The notes beneath the pieces are model-generated. The model searched no databases. It was given only the letters and a program-made list of their open reading frames with translations, and had not been told where the DNA came from. A stretch of 34,969 bases of DNA from Leucobacter sp. UBA1945 (GTDB lineage Bacteria > Actinomycetota > Actinomycetes > Actinomycetales > Microbacteriaceae). Shown in pieces: positions 25,507 to 32,901 of the stretch (position 1 is the first letter of the stretch; every line of letters begins with the position of its first letter). The stretch spans positions 1 through 34,969 of the forward strand of contig DDEV01000080.1 of the NCBI GenBank assembly GCA_002336855.1. Direction: 5' to 3'. The position numbers and the translations under genes are program-made.

Positions 25507-26607
25507 ATGAAGATCGAAGGGTTCGAGCTGCGGCGTATCGCGTTGCCGATCGTTTCACCGTTCCGCACCTCTTTCGGTACGCAGACCGAACGCGACATCT
25601 TGATCGTGAAGGCGGTGACCGACGGTGCCGAGGGTTGGGCCGAGTGTGTCACGCTGCCGCAACCCGTCTACTCGCCCGAATACACCGAGGGCGCAGTCGA
25701 TGTGATGAAGCGCTACTTCATTCCCGCAGTTGCGGGCGTGCGTGACGCGAACGGCGTCGCGCAGGCGCTGCACAAGTTCAAGGGTCACCCCATGGCGAAG
25801 GCTGCGCTCGAAACGTCGCTGCTCGATGCCGAGCTCCGGGCCGAGGGCAGGTCGTTCGCCCGTGAGCTCGGGTCGGTGCACGAGCGGGTGCCGTGCGGGG
25901 TGTCGGTCGGCATCATGGACTCGCTGCCTGAGCTGCTCGACGCGGTCGGTGGCTACATCGATGAGGGCTACGTGCGCATCAAGCTCAAGATCGAGCCGGG
26001 GTGGGACGTCGACGTCGTGCGCGCGGTGCGCGAGAAGTTCGGCGACGACGTGCTGCTTCAGGTTGACGCGAATACTGCCTACACGCTGCGCGATGCTCGT
26101 CACCTGGCAAAGCTCGATGACTTCGACCTACTGCTGATCGAGCAGCCGCTCGAAGAAGAAGACATCGTGGGGCACGCCGACCTCGCGAAGATGATGAAGA
26201 CCCCGATCTGCCTCGACGAGTCGGTCACCTCAGCGCAAACGGCCGCCGCCGCCATCAGGCTCGGTGCGACGAGCGTGATCAACATCAAGCCGGGGCGCGT
26301 CGGCGGGTACCTCGAGGCGCGTCGCATCCACGACCTCGCGGCTGCGGCTGGCGTGCCGGTGTGGTGCGGCGGCATGCTCGAAACCGGCCTCGGACGAGCG
26401 GCGAACATCGCCCTCGCGTCGCTGCCAGGTTTCACCCTGCCCGGCGATGTCTCGGCAAGCGGTCGATTCTATGCAACCGATATCACGGAGCCGTGGATGA
26501 TGGAAGACGGACACCTGACCGTGCCCACCGGCCCGGGCCTCGGGGTCACCCCGATTCCTGAATTGCTCGAGGAGTTCACCACCTCGGTCGAATGGGTTGC
26601 TGTTTAA
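25507..26607 (+). CDS. N-succinylamino acid racemase (enolase superfamily, OSBS/NSAR)
   Basis: A 366-residue enolase-superfamily protein that I recognise as close to the Amycolatopsis N-acylamino acid racemase/o-succinylbenzoate synthase (shared stretches such as VPCGVSVGIMDS, EGYVRIKLKIEPGWDV, GGYLEARR). Catalytic lysines: K161 (second Lys of KLK) and K261 (INIKPGR). Mg ligands: Asp187 (QVDANT), Glu212 (IEQPL), Asp237 (CLDES). Each is offset by two from the Amycolatopsis numbering. It inverts N-succinyl-D- to N-succinyl-L-amino acids. The family can also make o-succinylbenzoate for menaquinone, but no men gene is near, while a GNAT and an M20 gene are adjacent, which favours the racemase role. 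GGGAG precedes the ATG. Confidence 0.94.
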   Translation: MKIEGFELRRIALPIVSPFRTSFGTQTERDILIVKAVTDGAEGWAECVTLPQPVYSPEYTEGAVDVMKRYFIPAVAGVRDANGVAQALHKFKGHPMAKAALETSLLDAELRAEGRSFARELGSVHERVPCGVSVGIMDSLPELLDAVGGYIDEGYVRIKLKIEPGWDVDVVRAVREKFGDDVLLQVDANTAYTLRDARHLAKLDDFDLLLIEQPLEEEDIVGHADLAKMMKTPICLDESVTSAQTAAAAIRLGATSVINIKPGRVGGYLEARRIHDLAAAAGVPVWCGGMLETGLGRAANIALASLPGFTLPGDVSASGRFYATDITEPWMMEDGHLTVPTGPGLGVTPIPELLEEFTTSVEWVAV

Positions 26608-26618
26608 CTGACAAACGC

Positions 26619-26624
26619 TATGCT
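26619..26624 (+). promoter_or_regulatory. -10 box of leaderless pucR-like gene
   Basis: TATGCT followed by seven bases and then the ATG at 26632; a possible -35 (TTGCTG, 26597-26602) is 16 bp upstream, overlapping the 3' end of the racemase gene. This decides the start: the in-frame ATG at 26620 lies inside the -10 box. It also means the regulator can be made independently of the operon. Confidence 0.6.
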
Positions 26625-26631
26625 TCCATTC

Positions 26632-28299
26632 ATGAGCGCCGCCCAAGAACCGAGATTCACGAGGTTCAGTCTTGGGCGGGTGCTCGACGACCTCGGCATG
26701 ACCCTGCTCGAGATCGCTCACGGTCATATCGACCAGAGTGAGAACGTGGGCGGGGTGGGCATCTACGACCCGGTCGACGAGCCGATCTACCCCGAGCATG
26801 CCATCGTGCTCGGGGTAGGGGTGCACGGCCCAGAGCAGCTTGTGGCGATGCTCGAGACACTCGGCCCCGAGGCCCCGGCGGCAGTGGTCGTGCGTTCGCC
26901 GATCGAGCTCACTGACGAGGTTCGCCGAGTGGCAGACGAGCACGGTATCGTGCTGCTCGGCCTTGCTCGCGGCGCAACCTGGACCCAGTTGGCTGCGCTG
27001 CTGCGCTCGCTGCTCGCCGAAGACGATATTGGCGAGGCTCGCGTTGATTCGCTTGGTGGCATCCCGTCGGGCGACCTGTTCGCGGTCGCCAACGCGATCT
27101 CGTCGCTGCTTTCAGCTCCGGTTACGATCGAGGATCGCTCGTCGCGTGTGCTCGCCTTCTCAGAGGGGCAGCAACACATCGACTCGGGGCGGGCCGAGAC
27201 GATTGTCGGCAGGCGAGTGCCCGCGAGATACACCCAGGTACTCACGGAGCGAGGCGTGTTCCGCGACCTCTATCGCAGCGAGGATCCGGTCGTCGTGAGC
27301 TCGATCGAGTTCGAAGACGAGCGTTCAACTCAACGCGTGGCCATCGGCGTAAGAGCCGGCGACGAGGTGCTCGGCTCGATCTGGGCAGCGATGGATGGGC
27401 CGCTCACCCAAGAGCGCACCACGACGCTGCGCGATGCTGCGAAGCTTGTGGCGCTGCACCTGCTGCGCGTGCGTGCGGGCGCTGACGTGCAGCGGCGTTT
27501 GCGCGCCGAACTGCTCAGCACGGCGCTCGAGGGCGGGGCAGGGGCGAGCGATGCGCTTTCGCGACTGAACCTGATGGGCCAACCCGTGTGCGTCGTGGCT
27601 GCGGTGCTCACCGATACGCCCGACGCGACAGCCGAGGTCGAAGAGCAGACCGCCATGGCAGACCGCGAGCGGCTTGCCGATGCGTTTGCGGTGCACCTTT
27701 CTGCGCTGCGCCCAGGTTCGGCCGTTGCGCTGCTGGGCGATACGGTATTCGGCATTCTGCCAGCGCCGAACGATCCCGTGGGAGATCGTGCGGTGCAGAC
27801 AATGGAAGACTTTCTCGACAGGGTCGGCGGGCGCACCTCGGCCTCGATTGCGGTCGGGCCACCCGCGCACGATCTTGCGGGGCTCGCAAGATCGCGAGCC
27901 ACGGTGCGAAGGGTGTTGCGCGCACTCCAAGAACCGACGCCAGCGTCTCGCGCCGATCTTGGCAGAGCGGAGCCGAGGGTCGCGCGTCTCGCTGATGTGC
28001 ACGCACTGGTGCTGACGCTCGAACTGCGAGATCTGATGGTCGTTCGCGGCGACGAGATCACCGGACCGATCTCTACGCTCATCGAACACGATCGCAAGCA
28101 CCGCGGGCACCTCGTCGAGACGCTGCGCGCGTGGTTCGACTACTTCGGCGATGTGGGGCAGGCTGCGACGGCGCTCTACGTGCACCCCAACACCTTCCGT
28201 TACCGGCTGCGCCGGGCCACCGAGATCGCGGGTATCAATCTCGGAGATGCCGACGAGCGCTTCGCCGCAATGCTGCAGCTGAGGCTCATCGGGCAGTAG
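26632..28299 (+). CDS. PucR/CdaR-family transcription regulator
   Basis: A 555-residue regulator with the usual three parts: an N-terminal PucR ligand-sensing domain (about 10-130), a central GAF/GGDEF-like region (about 150-440), and a C-terminal helix-turn-helix of the PucR type (about 485-545; LVETLRAWFDYFGDVGQAATALYVHPNTFRYRL). PucR proteins typically activate purine, proline, GABA or other catabolic operons in response to an intermediate. Here it directly follows the D-amino acid conversion genes, 24 bp after the racemase stop, and faces the second S12 gene, so it is the natural candidate to control the locus. Start set by the leaderless box. Confidence 0.9.
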   Translation: MSAAQEPRFTRFSLGRVLDDLGMTLLEIAHGHIDQSENVGGVGIYDPVDEPIYPEHAIVLGVGVHGPEQLVAMLETLGPEAPAAVVVRSPIELTDEVRRVADEHGIVLLGLARGATWTQLAALLRSLLAEDDIGEARVDSLGGIPSGDLFAVANAISSLLSAPVTIEDRSSRVLAFSEGQQHIDSGRAETIVGRRVPARYTQVLTERGVFRDLYRSEDPVVVSSIEFEDERSTQRVAIGVRAGDEVLGSIWAAMDGPLTQERTTTLRDAAKLVALHLLRVRAGADVQRRLRAELLSTALEGGAGASDALSRLNLMGQPVCVVAAVLTDTPDATAEVEEQTAMADRERLADAFAVHLSALRPGSAVALLGDTVFGILPAPNDPVGDRAVQTMEDFLDRVGGRTSASIAVGPPAHDLAGLARSRATVRRVLRALQEPTPASRADLGRAEPRVARLADVHALVLTLELRDLMVVRGDEITGPISTLIEHDRKHRGHLVETLRAWFDYFGDVGQAATALYVHPNTFRYRLRRATEIAGINLGDADERFAAMLQLRLIGQ

Positions 28300-28359
28300 C
28301 GCCCGGTGCCGGAGAGCGTCCCTGCCCTCCATTTTTCTGCGCGCGGAACGATATCAGAG

Positions 28360-29742
28360 TCACACCCGGGCGGCCGCGAACGCCCCGTTGTGCAGCAGCC
28401 GCGACGGCCCGCCCTGCGGCTCGGAGAACGCGAGATCCCAGTTGTGAAACGAGGTCACCCTGTCGTCGACTGCGAGAAAGCGGTGGTCGCTAATGGGCAG
28501 CAGTTCGGTCTCGATCACCGTGTGCGACCCGAGCGAGGTCGACTCCATTTCGAGCAACAGCCGCCCCGCATCGCCTGCGGTGACGCGATAGCTGGTCTCG
28601 AGGGTGCGATACTCGCCGACGTATTGCGCCGCATCGAACGAAGCGTTCGGGTCGTGCACCGGCCGCTTCGGCTTCTCGATCGAGAACCGGGTCAGCAGAA
28701 GCTCGTCGAGCAGCGCGTGCGCGAAAGGGTACCCGAGCGAGGGGTTGTTCACGATCACCGAGACCGAGAGCTCGAGCTCTGGGATCCACGTCAGGGTCGA
28801 AGACGATTGCATCGTGGTGCCTCCGTGCCCGAACGCCTCGACGCCATCCCACACCTTTCGATAGGGGCCGACGCACCACTGATCAGCGAACCATCGCGCC
28901 GGCACGTCTATCTGCGGCGACAGCAACACGCGCACCGCAGACTCGTCGAGCACGCGGGTGCCGCCGCGGCCGACACCGCCGTCGAGCAGAAGCTGCCCGA
29001 AGCGTGCGAGATCTGCGGCCGTGGTAGCGAGGGTGGACCCGCTCGGGCCCATGCCGCGCGAGAACGTCCAGTTCTGAGCGATTACCGATCCGTTCACTCC
29101 AGGCTCGTGACCGACAGCAACGTGGTGGTACGGCAGCTGCTCGGCAAGAGTTACCGACTCGGTGAACCCTGCGGGTTCGAGGATCAGTGACGCCAGCGCT
29201 TCATCCCAGCATGCGCCCGTGAGGCGCTCGATGATCAACCCCGAGATGACCGTCGAAGCGTTGCTATAGCTGTAGGAAGACCCGGGCGCGAACAGCAGCG
29301 GAATCTCGCCGAGCAACCCGACATAGCGCTCGACGCAGTCGTCGCCTCGACCGGTGTCGGTGTATGGGCCGTTGTCGAGCCCGCTCGTCATCGACATCAG
29401 GTGCCGCGGGGTGATGCGAGACGCCTCGGAACCGCTCGCGAGGGTGAACTCCGGGAGAACCTCGGCGACCGGAGCATCGATGTCGATGCGGTCGAGCGCC
29501 GCGAGTTGCAGCAGCATTGCCGCTGTGTACACCTTCGTGGTCGAACCGATCTGCATCAGCGTGCTCGTGCGCATGGGCTGATCGAGGTCGCGATTCGCGA
29601 TGCCAGCGGCAGCGACCGAGAGTTCTCCGCGGTGCACCACGGCAACGCTGGCGCCCGTGACGCCAAACTGTTTGCGTAATCGTTCGCAGAGTTCCTGCAA
29701 CGCTGTCTCTTCAACTCTCGCCACGCTGCGAGCTCCCTCCAT
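28360..29742 (-). CDS. S12-family serine hydrolase, copy 2
   Basis: A 460-residue paralogue of the S12 hydrolase at 20599. Motifs: STTK (Ser67, Lys70), YSN (159-161), HGGTT (306-310); it also carries TDTGRGDDC at 128-136 in the same place as copy 1, and a similar C-terminal domain (about 365-460). No signal peptide, so probably cytoplasmic. It is convergent with the pucR-like gene (60-bp gap, no clear terminator) and has its own promoter region with two palindromes. AGAGG lies about ten bases before the ATG. The two copies may split substrates, for example different D-residue or chain-length preferences; this is inferred. Confidence 0.87.
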   Translation of the reverse strand: MEGARSVARVEETALQELCERLRKQFGVTGASVAVVHRGELSVAAAGIANRDLDQPMRTSTLMQIGSTTKVYTAAMLLQLAALDRIDIDAPVAEVLPEFTLASGSEASRITPRHLMSMTSGLDNGPYTDTGRGDDCVERYVGLLGEIPLLFAPGSSYSYSNASTVISGLIIERLTGACWDEALASLILEPAGFTESVTLAEQLPYHHVAVGHEPGVNGSVIAQNWTFSRGMGPSGSTLATTAADLARFGQLLLDGGVGRGGTRVLDESAVRVLLSPQIDVPARWFADQWCVGPYRKVWDGVEAFGHGGTTMQSSSTLTWIPELELSVSVIVNNPSLGYPFAHALLDELLLTRFSIEKPKRPVHDPNASFDAAQYVGEYRTLETSYRVTAGDAGRLLLEMESTSLGSHTVIETELLPISDHRFLAVDDRVTSFHNWDLAFSEPQGGPSRLLHNGAFAAARV

Positions 29743-29773
29743 GCAAAGCCTCTGCGATTCACGTTAGCGAGAG

Positions 29774-29838
29774 GTGCTCCGAGCACGCCTGTCTCAGCGG
29801 CCAAAGAATCCCGGTGGCGCCTGTGGGGGAGCACAGGC
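29774..29838. promoter_or_regulatory. Palindromes upstream of the second S12 gene
   Basis: GTGCTC-C-GAGCAC (29774-29786) lies 32 bp before the start codon, and the perfect 20-bp dyad GCCTGTG-N6-CACAGGC (29819-29838) lies 77 bp before it. The larger dyad matches the one between dppA and dppB (15013-15032) in arm length, spacer length and outer bases GCCTG/CAGGC. They could be operators of the PucR-type regulator. The larger one might instead be part of the nearby terminator region. Confidence 0.45.
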
Positions 29839-29860
29839 CCAAAACGCGAGCTCGCAAACG

Positions 29861-29892
29861 ACGAGGGCCCCTGCCGAAGCAGGGGCCCTCGT
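29861..29892 (-). terminator. Terminator of the aldehyde dehydrogenase gene
   Basis: A perfect 14-bp stem (29861-29874 with 29879-29892) with a 4-nt loop, starting 20 bp after the dehydrogenase stop. In the minus-strand transcript the loop reads UUCG closed by a C-G pair, the extra-stable tetraloop. It is followed only by a short T-run. It separates the D-peptide locus from the dehydrogenase. Confidence 0.88.
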
Positions 29893-29912
29893 GATCCTCG
29901 CAGTGCGAGAAA

Positions 29913-31268
29913 TTAGCCTGCGAAACGGAACAGCTTCTTGTTCGCGAACTCGAGCATGCCGCCCTTACCGAGCTCACGGCCGTAGCCCGACTTCTTCACG
30001 CCGCCGAATGGCACGTCGGTGCCCTCGAGGCCGGCAGCGCCGATGAAGACCATGCCCACGTCGAGCTGGTTGCCGACGCGCTCAGCACGCTCGAGATCGT
30101 CGCAGATCACGACCGAGCCGAGGCCGTAGGGCGAGCTGTTGGCGAGAGTGATTGCCTCTTCGTCGCTCGACACCTTGTAGAGCTGTGCGACGGGGCCGAA
30201 GAGCTCCTGGCTGTAGACATCCATCGAAGCGGTGACGCCGCCGATGACGGTCGGGGTGTAGAAGTTGCCGTTCGGGGTGTTGTTGCCGACGAGCACCTCA
30301 GCGCCCTGGTCGAGCGCGCCCTGCACCTGTGCGGTCAGGCCCTCGGTTGCCTTTGTCGACGACAGCGGGCCGTAGTTGCCCTCCTCGAGCGACTGGCCGC
30401 TGATTGCCTCAAGGAACTTCGGTGCGAACTCGTCGTAGACGCTGTCGAGCACGACGATGCGCTTCGAGCCGTTGCACGCCTGGCCGGTGTTCTCCATGCG
30501 GCCGCCGACTGCGTGTGCGACCGCGTGATCGATGTCTTTGGTGTCGAGCACCAAGAAGACGTCGCTGCCGCCGAGCTCGAGCACGCACTTCTTGAGTGCG
30601 CGGCCGGCCTGCTCGCCGATGATCGAGCCTGCGCGCTCCGAACCGGTCAGCGAGACGCCCTGCACGCGGTCGTCAGCGATGATGGTCGAGATCTGCTCGT
30701 GCGAGGCGAAGACGTTGACGTATGCGCCCTTCGGGAAGCCCGCGTCGAGGAAGATCTGCTCGAGTGCGAGTGCCGACTCGGGGCACTGCTCGGCGTGCTT
30801 CAGGATGACGGTGTTGCCGAGGATCAGGTTGGGCACCGCGAAGCGCGCGACCTGGTAGTAGGGGTAGTTCCACGGCATGATGCCCAGCACGACGCCGATG
30901 CCCTGGAAGCGGAAGAAGCTCTTCAGGCCGTCTTCGACCTCGAGCTGCTCGTCTGCGAGCCACTTCTCGGCGTTCTTCGCGAACGCTGCGGTGATGCCGC
31001 CCGAGAACTCTGCCTCGCCGATCGCCTGGTCGAGGGGCTTGCCCATCTCGCGGTTGATGATGGCGCCGAGTTCTTCCTTGCGCTCATCGAACAGCTCTGC
31101 TGCGCGCTGGGCGAGGGCCGCACGCTCGGCGACGGTGGTCTTGCGCGACCACTCCGTGTAGGTCTGCTGAGTATCGGCGAGCGCCGCCTCGATCTCTGCT
31201 GCGGTGGCGGTCGGGTACTCCTTGATGGTTTCACCGGTTGCCGGGTTAACGACGGCGTACTTGAGCAT
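29913..31268 (-). CDS. NAD(P)-dependent aldehyde dehydrogenase, succinate-semialdehyde type
   Basis: A 451-residue ALDH-superfamily enzyme that oxidises an aldehyde to its acid. Catalytic residues: Asn134 (MPWNYP), Glu231 (LELGGSD) and nucleophile Cys265 (NTGQACNGSKR). It is short and begins directly with VVNPATGE, as do the actinobacterial succinate-semialdehyde dehydrogenases (GabD1-like), but substrate range in this group is broad. AAGGAG about ten bases before the ATG gives a strong ribosome site. A stable terminator follows. A link to the neighbouring pathway through succinate is possible but not shown: the desuccinylase releases succinate itself, not the semialdehyde. Confidence 0.88.
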   Translation of the reverse strand: MLKYAVVNPATGETIKEYPTATAAEIEAALADTQQTYTEWSRKTTVAERAALAQRAAELFDERKEELGAIINREMGKPLDQAIGEAEFSGGITAAFAKNAEKWLADEQLEVEDGLKSFFRFQGIGVVLGIMPWNYPYYQVARFAVPNLILGNTVILKHAEQCPESALALEQIFLDAGFPKGAYVNVFASHEQISTIIADDRVQGVSLTGSERAGSIIGEQAGRALKKCVLELGGSDVFLVLDTKDIDHAVAHAVGGRMENTGQACNGSKRIVVLDSVYDEFAPKFLEAISGQSLEEGNYGPLSSTKATEGLTAQVQGALDQGAEVLVGNNTPNGNFYTPTVIGGVTASMDVYSQELFGPVAQLYKVSSDEEAITLANSSPYGLGSVVICDDLERAERVGNQLDVGMVFIGAAGLEGTDVPFGGVKKSGYGRELGKGGMLEFANKKLFRFAG

Positions 31269-31418
31269 GAGCAGATCACTCCTTTATAGGTGAACTTCGT
31301 TGTTGTGGTGCATCAGCAAGTCTGACACAAGATGCCCCGCAGCTCCATTCTTTCGGAAAAGTCGCATGAATCGCTCAGCAACAGACGAATTCGCCCGTGT
31401 CTGCGGCGGATTGCAACG

Positions 31419-31435
31419 AAATCAGTAGCTGATTT
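31419..31435. promoter_or_regulatory. Palindrome overlapping the MFS stop codon
   Basis: AAATCAG (31419-31425) and CTGATTT (31429-31435) form a perfect 7-bp inverted repeat with a 3-bp centre; it overlaps the MFS stop codon (31434-31436, minus). It lies about 150 bp upstream of the dehydrogenase start. Operator for the dehydrogenase or weak terminator for the MFS gene; the sequence does not decide. The rest of 31269-31418 shows only the dehydrogenase ribosome site. Confidence 0.4.
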
Positions 31436-32645
31436 AGCCCTTGTGTGGCAGCGTGATGGGGGCCGTGTCGGGCAGCGGGCTCGCGTCTTTGCCTCGCAGA
31501 TCGGGCATCCAGCGAGCTCCGATCGCGGCCGAGGCAACGGTTGCGACCAAGAAGAACGCAGAGACGAGGATCCCGCCGAACCCGCCGGCGGAGTCGATCG
31601 CGATGCCGGCGAGCGCCGACCCGAGGGCCACGCCGACCAGCTGACCCGTGCCGACCCAGCCGTACGCCTCGGCGGTCTCGGAGAAGCGCACGGTCGAGCT
31701 CACGACGGTAAAGAGTGCGGCGAACATCGGAGCGACGCCGATGCCGCCGAGAAAGAGCACGGTTCCGAGCCAGATGGGGTTGAGACTGATGAGGCACAGC
31801 GCCGTGCCGGCGAGCACGATGAGCGAGCGAAACACCATCGACCACGGCGTGACGTCGCGGTGCCCGAACATGAGCCCGCCCACGATGGAGCCGGCCGAGA
31901 AGATCGCGAGAATGATGCCCGACGCGACCCCACCGTGGCCGAAGGCGCCGACGACGCCGGCTTCGAGTGCCGCGAACGAGGCAACGAAGAAGAAGCCGAC
32001 GGTGCTCGAAACCAGCACCGTGGGGTATCTGAGCACTGCACCGAGCCTGCGGCGCGAGGGCGGAATGCGCACGCTGCCCAGCTGCGGGCTGGTGATGAAC
32101 CAGATGCCGCCGCCGACCATGAACGCGGCGGCGAGCAGCAGACCCCAGACGGTGCTGATCTGCGTCGAGACGAAGACCGCGGCGACCGGGCCGATGATCC
32201 AGATGATCTCCTGCGCCGAGGCGTCGAGTGAGAACAGGCCGGTGATCTGGTTGCCCGGTACGAGCTTCGGGTAGATGGTGCGCACGGCCGGCGTGACCGG
32301 GGGAGTCGTGAGGCCGATCACGAACGCGATCGCCGTCACCATCGCCAGTGGAAGCATGGTGAGTGCGATGAGCGCCAGCAGTGAGGCGCAGATCGCGGTG
32401 GTCACGGTGAGCACCTGGCGCATGCCGAGCCGACCCATGAGTCGGCTCGTCAACGGGCCAGCGATGGCCTGGCCGACGCTCTGAGCAGCAAGAATCACCC
32501 CTGCTGAGGTGTAGTTGCCGTAGAGCAACTGAATGTGCAAGAGCACCGTGATCGACAGCATGCCGAACGGAAAGCGCGCAGTCAGCTGAGAGAGCAGAAT
32601 TCGAACGACTCCCGGCTGGCGCGCCAGATCACGATAAATACCCAC
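31434..32645 (-). CDS. MFS transporter, substrate unknown
   Basis: A 403-residue protein with about twelve membrane helices in two halves of six, typical of major facilitator superfamily exporters. The loop between helices 2 and 3 contains a G-x-L-x-x-R-x-G-R-R-like run (GPLTSRLMGRLGMRQVL, about 57-73), the MFS motif A region, and a cytoplasmic loop separates the halves near residue 200. Its short N-terminus (MGIYRDLARQPGVVRILLSQL) is common in actinobacterial drug or metabolite exporters, but no substrate can be assigned. Leaderless GTG start: TAGACT then six bases. It lies between hrpA and the aldehyde dehydrogenase on the same strand. Confidence 0.87.
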   Translation of the reverse strand: MGIYRDLARQPGVVRILLSQLTARFPFGMLSITVLLHIQLLYGNYTSAGVILAAQSVGQAIAGPLTSRLMGRLGMRQVLTVTTAICASLLALIALTMLPLAMVTAIAFVIGLTTPPVTPAVRTIYPKLVPGNQITGLFSLDASAQEIIWIIGPVAAVFVSTQISTVWGLLLAAAFMVGGGIWFITSPQLGSVRIPPSRRRLGAVLRYPTVLVSSTVGFFFVASFAALEAGVVGAFGHGGVASGIILAIFSAGSIVGGLMFGHRDVTPWSMVFRSLIVLAGTALCLISLNPIWLGTVLFLGGIGVAPMFAALFTVVSSTVRFSETAEAYGWVGTGQLVGVALGSALAGIAIDSAGGFGGILVSAFFLVATVASAAIGARWMPDLRGKDASPLPDTAPITLPHKG

Positions 32646-32651
32646 TACGAG

Positions 32652-32657
32652 AGTCTA
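32652..32657 (-). promoter_or_regulatory. -10 box of leaderless MFS gene
   Basis: On the minus strand TAGACT precedes the GTG (32645) by six bases, the same hexamer and spacing type as at smpB. No Shine-Dalgarno is present. Confidence 0.6.
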
Positions 32658-32669
32658 GTGTCCGACTCG

Positions 32670-32846
32670 ATGCCCCAGCGGGTATTCGTGCGGGAAATCC
32701 CGGGACTTGCCGGGTCACGTGGGGCATCCTCAGAAGTCGGCCGAGAAAGGAAATTTCGTGCTGAGGATCGCCCGATCCCGCGAAATTCCCTTTCTCGCGC
32801 CCGGCTTCTTCATTCCCTCGCCCGGGATCCTTGCGACCTCCCGGGC
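32670..32846. repeat. Cluster of inverted repeats in the hrpA-MFS gap
   Basis: Three structures fill most of this 256-bp gap. (1) ATGCCCCA (32670-32677) pairs with TGGGGCAT (32720-32727), with CGTG/CACG and CGGGA/TCCCG pairs nested inside. (2) A near-palindrome 32742-32797: arms 32742-32760 and 32779-32797 match at 17 of 19 positions, and the centre holds GGATC-GCCC-GATCC. (3) GCCCGGG (32820-32826) pairs with CCCGGGC (32840-32846). Structures 2 and 3 could end hrpA transcription; structure 1 overlaps the upstream part of the MFS promoter. The rest, 32847-32901, shows nothing. Confidence 0.65.
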
Positions 32847-32901
32847 CCGATCGTAGTGCCCGTACCCCGGTCGAAACCTCGTTGCTGTTGGCAAACTGCG
32901 G

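Noticed and set aside
25507..26607. Annotation as menaquinone o-succinylbenzoate synthase (MenC)
   Set aside because: The family does both reactions, but no menaquinone gene is in the window while GNAT and M20 partners are adjacent. Racemase is preferred, though OSBS activity is not excluded by sequence.
29913..31268. Aldehyde dehydrogenase as a member of the D-amino acid pathway
   Set aside because: Separated from the locus by a strong terminator, with its own ribosome site and promoter region, and its expected substrate (a semialdehyde) is not made by the pathway enzymes.
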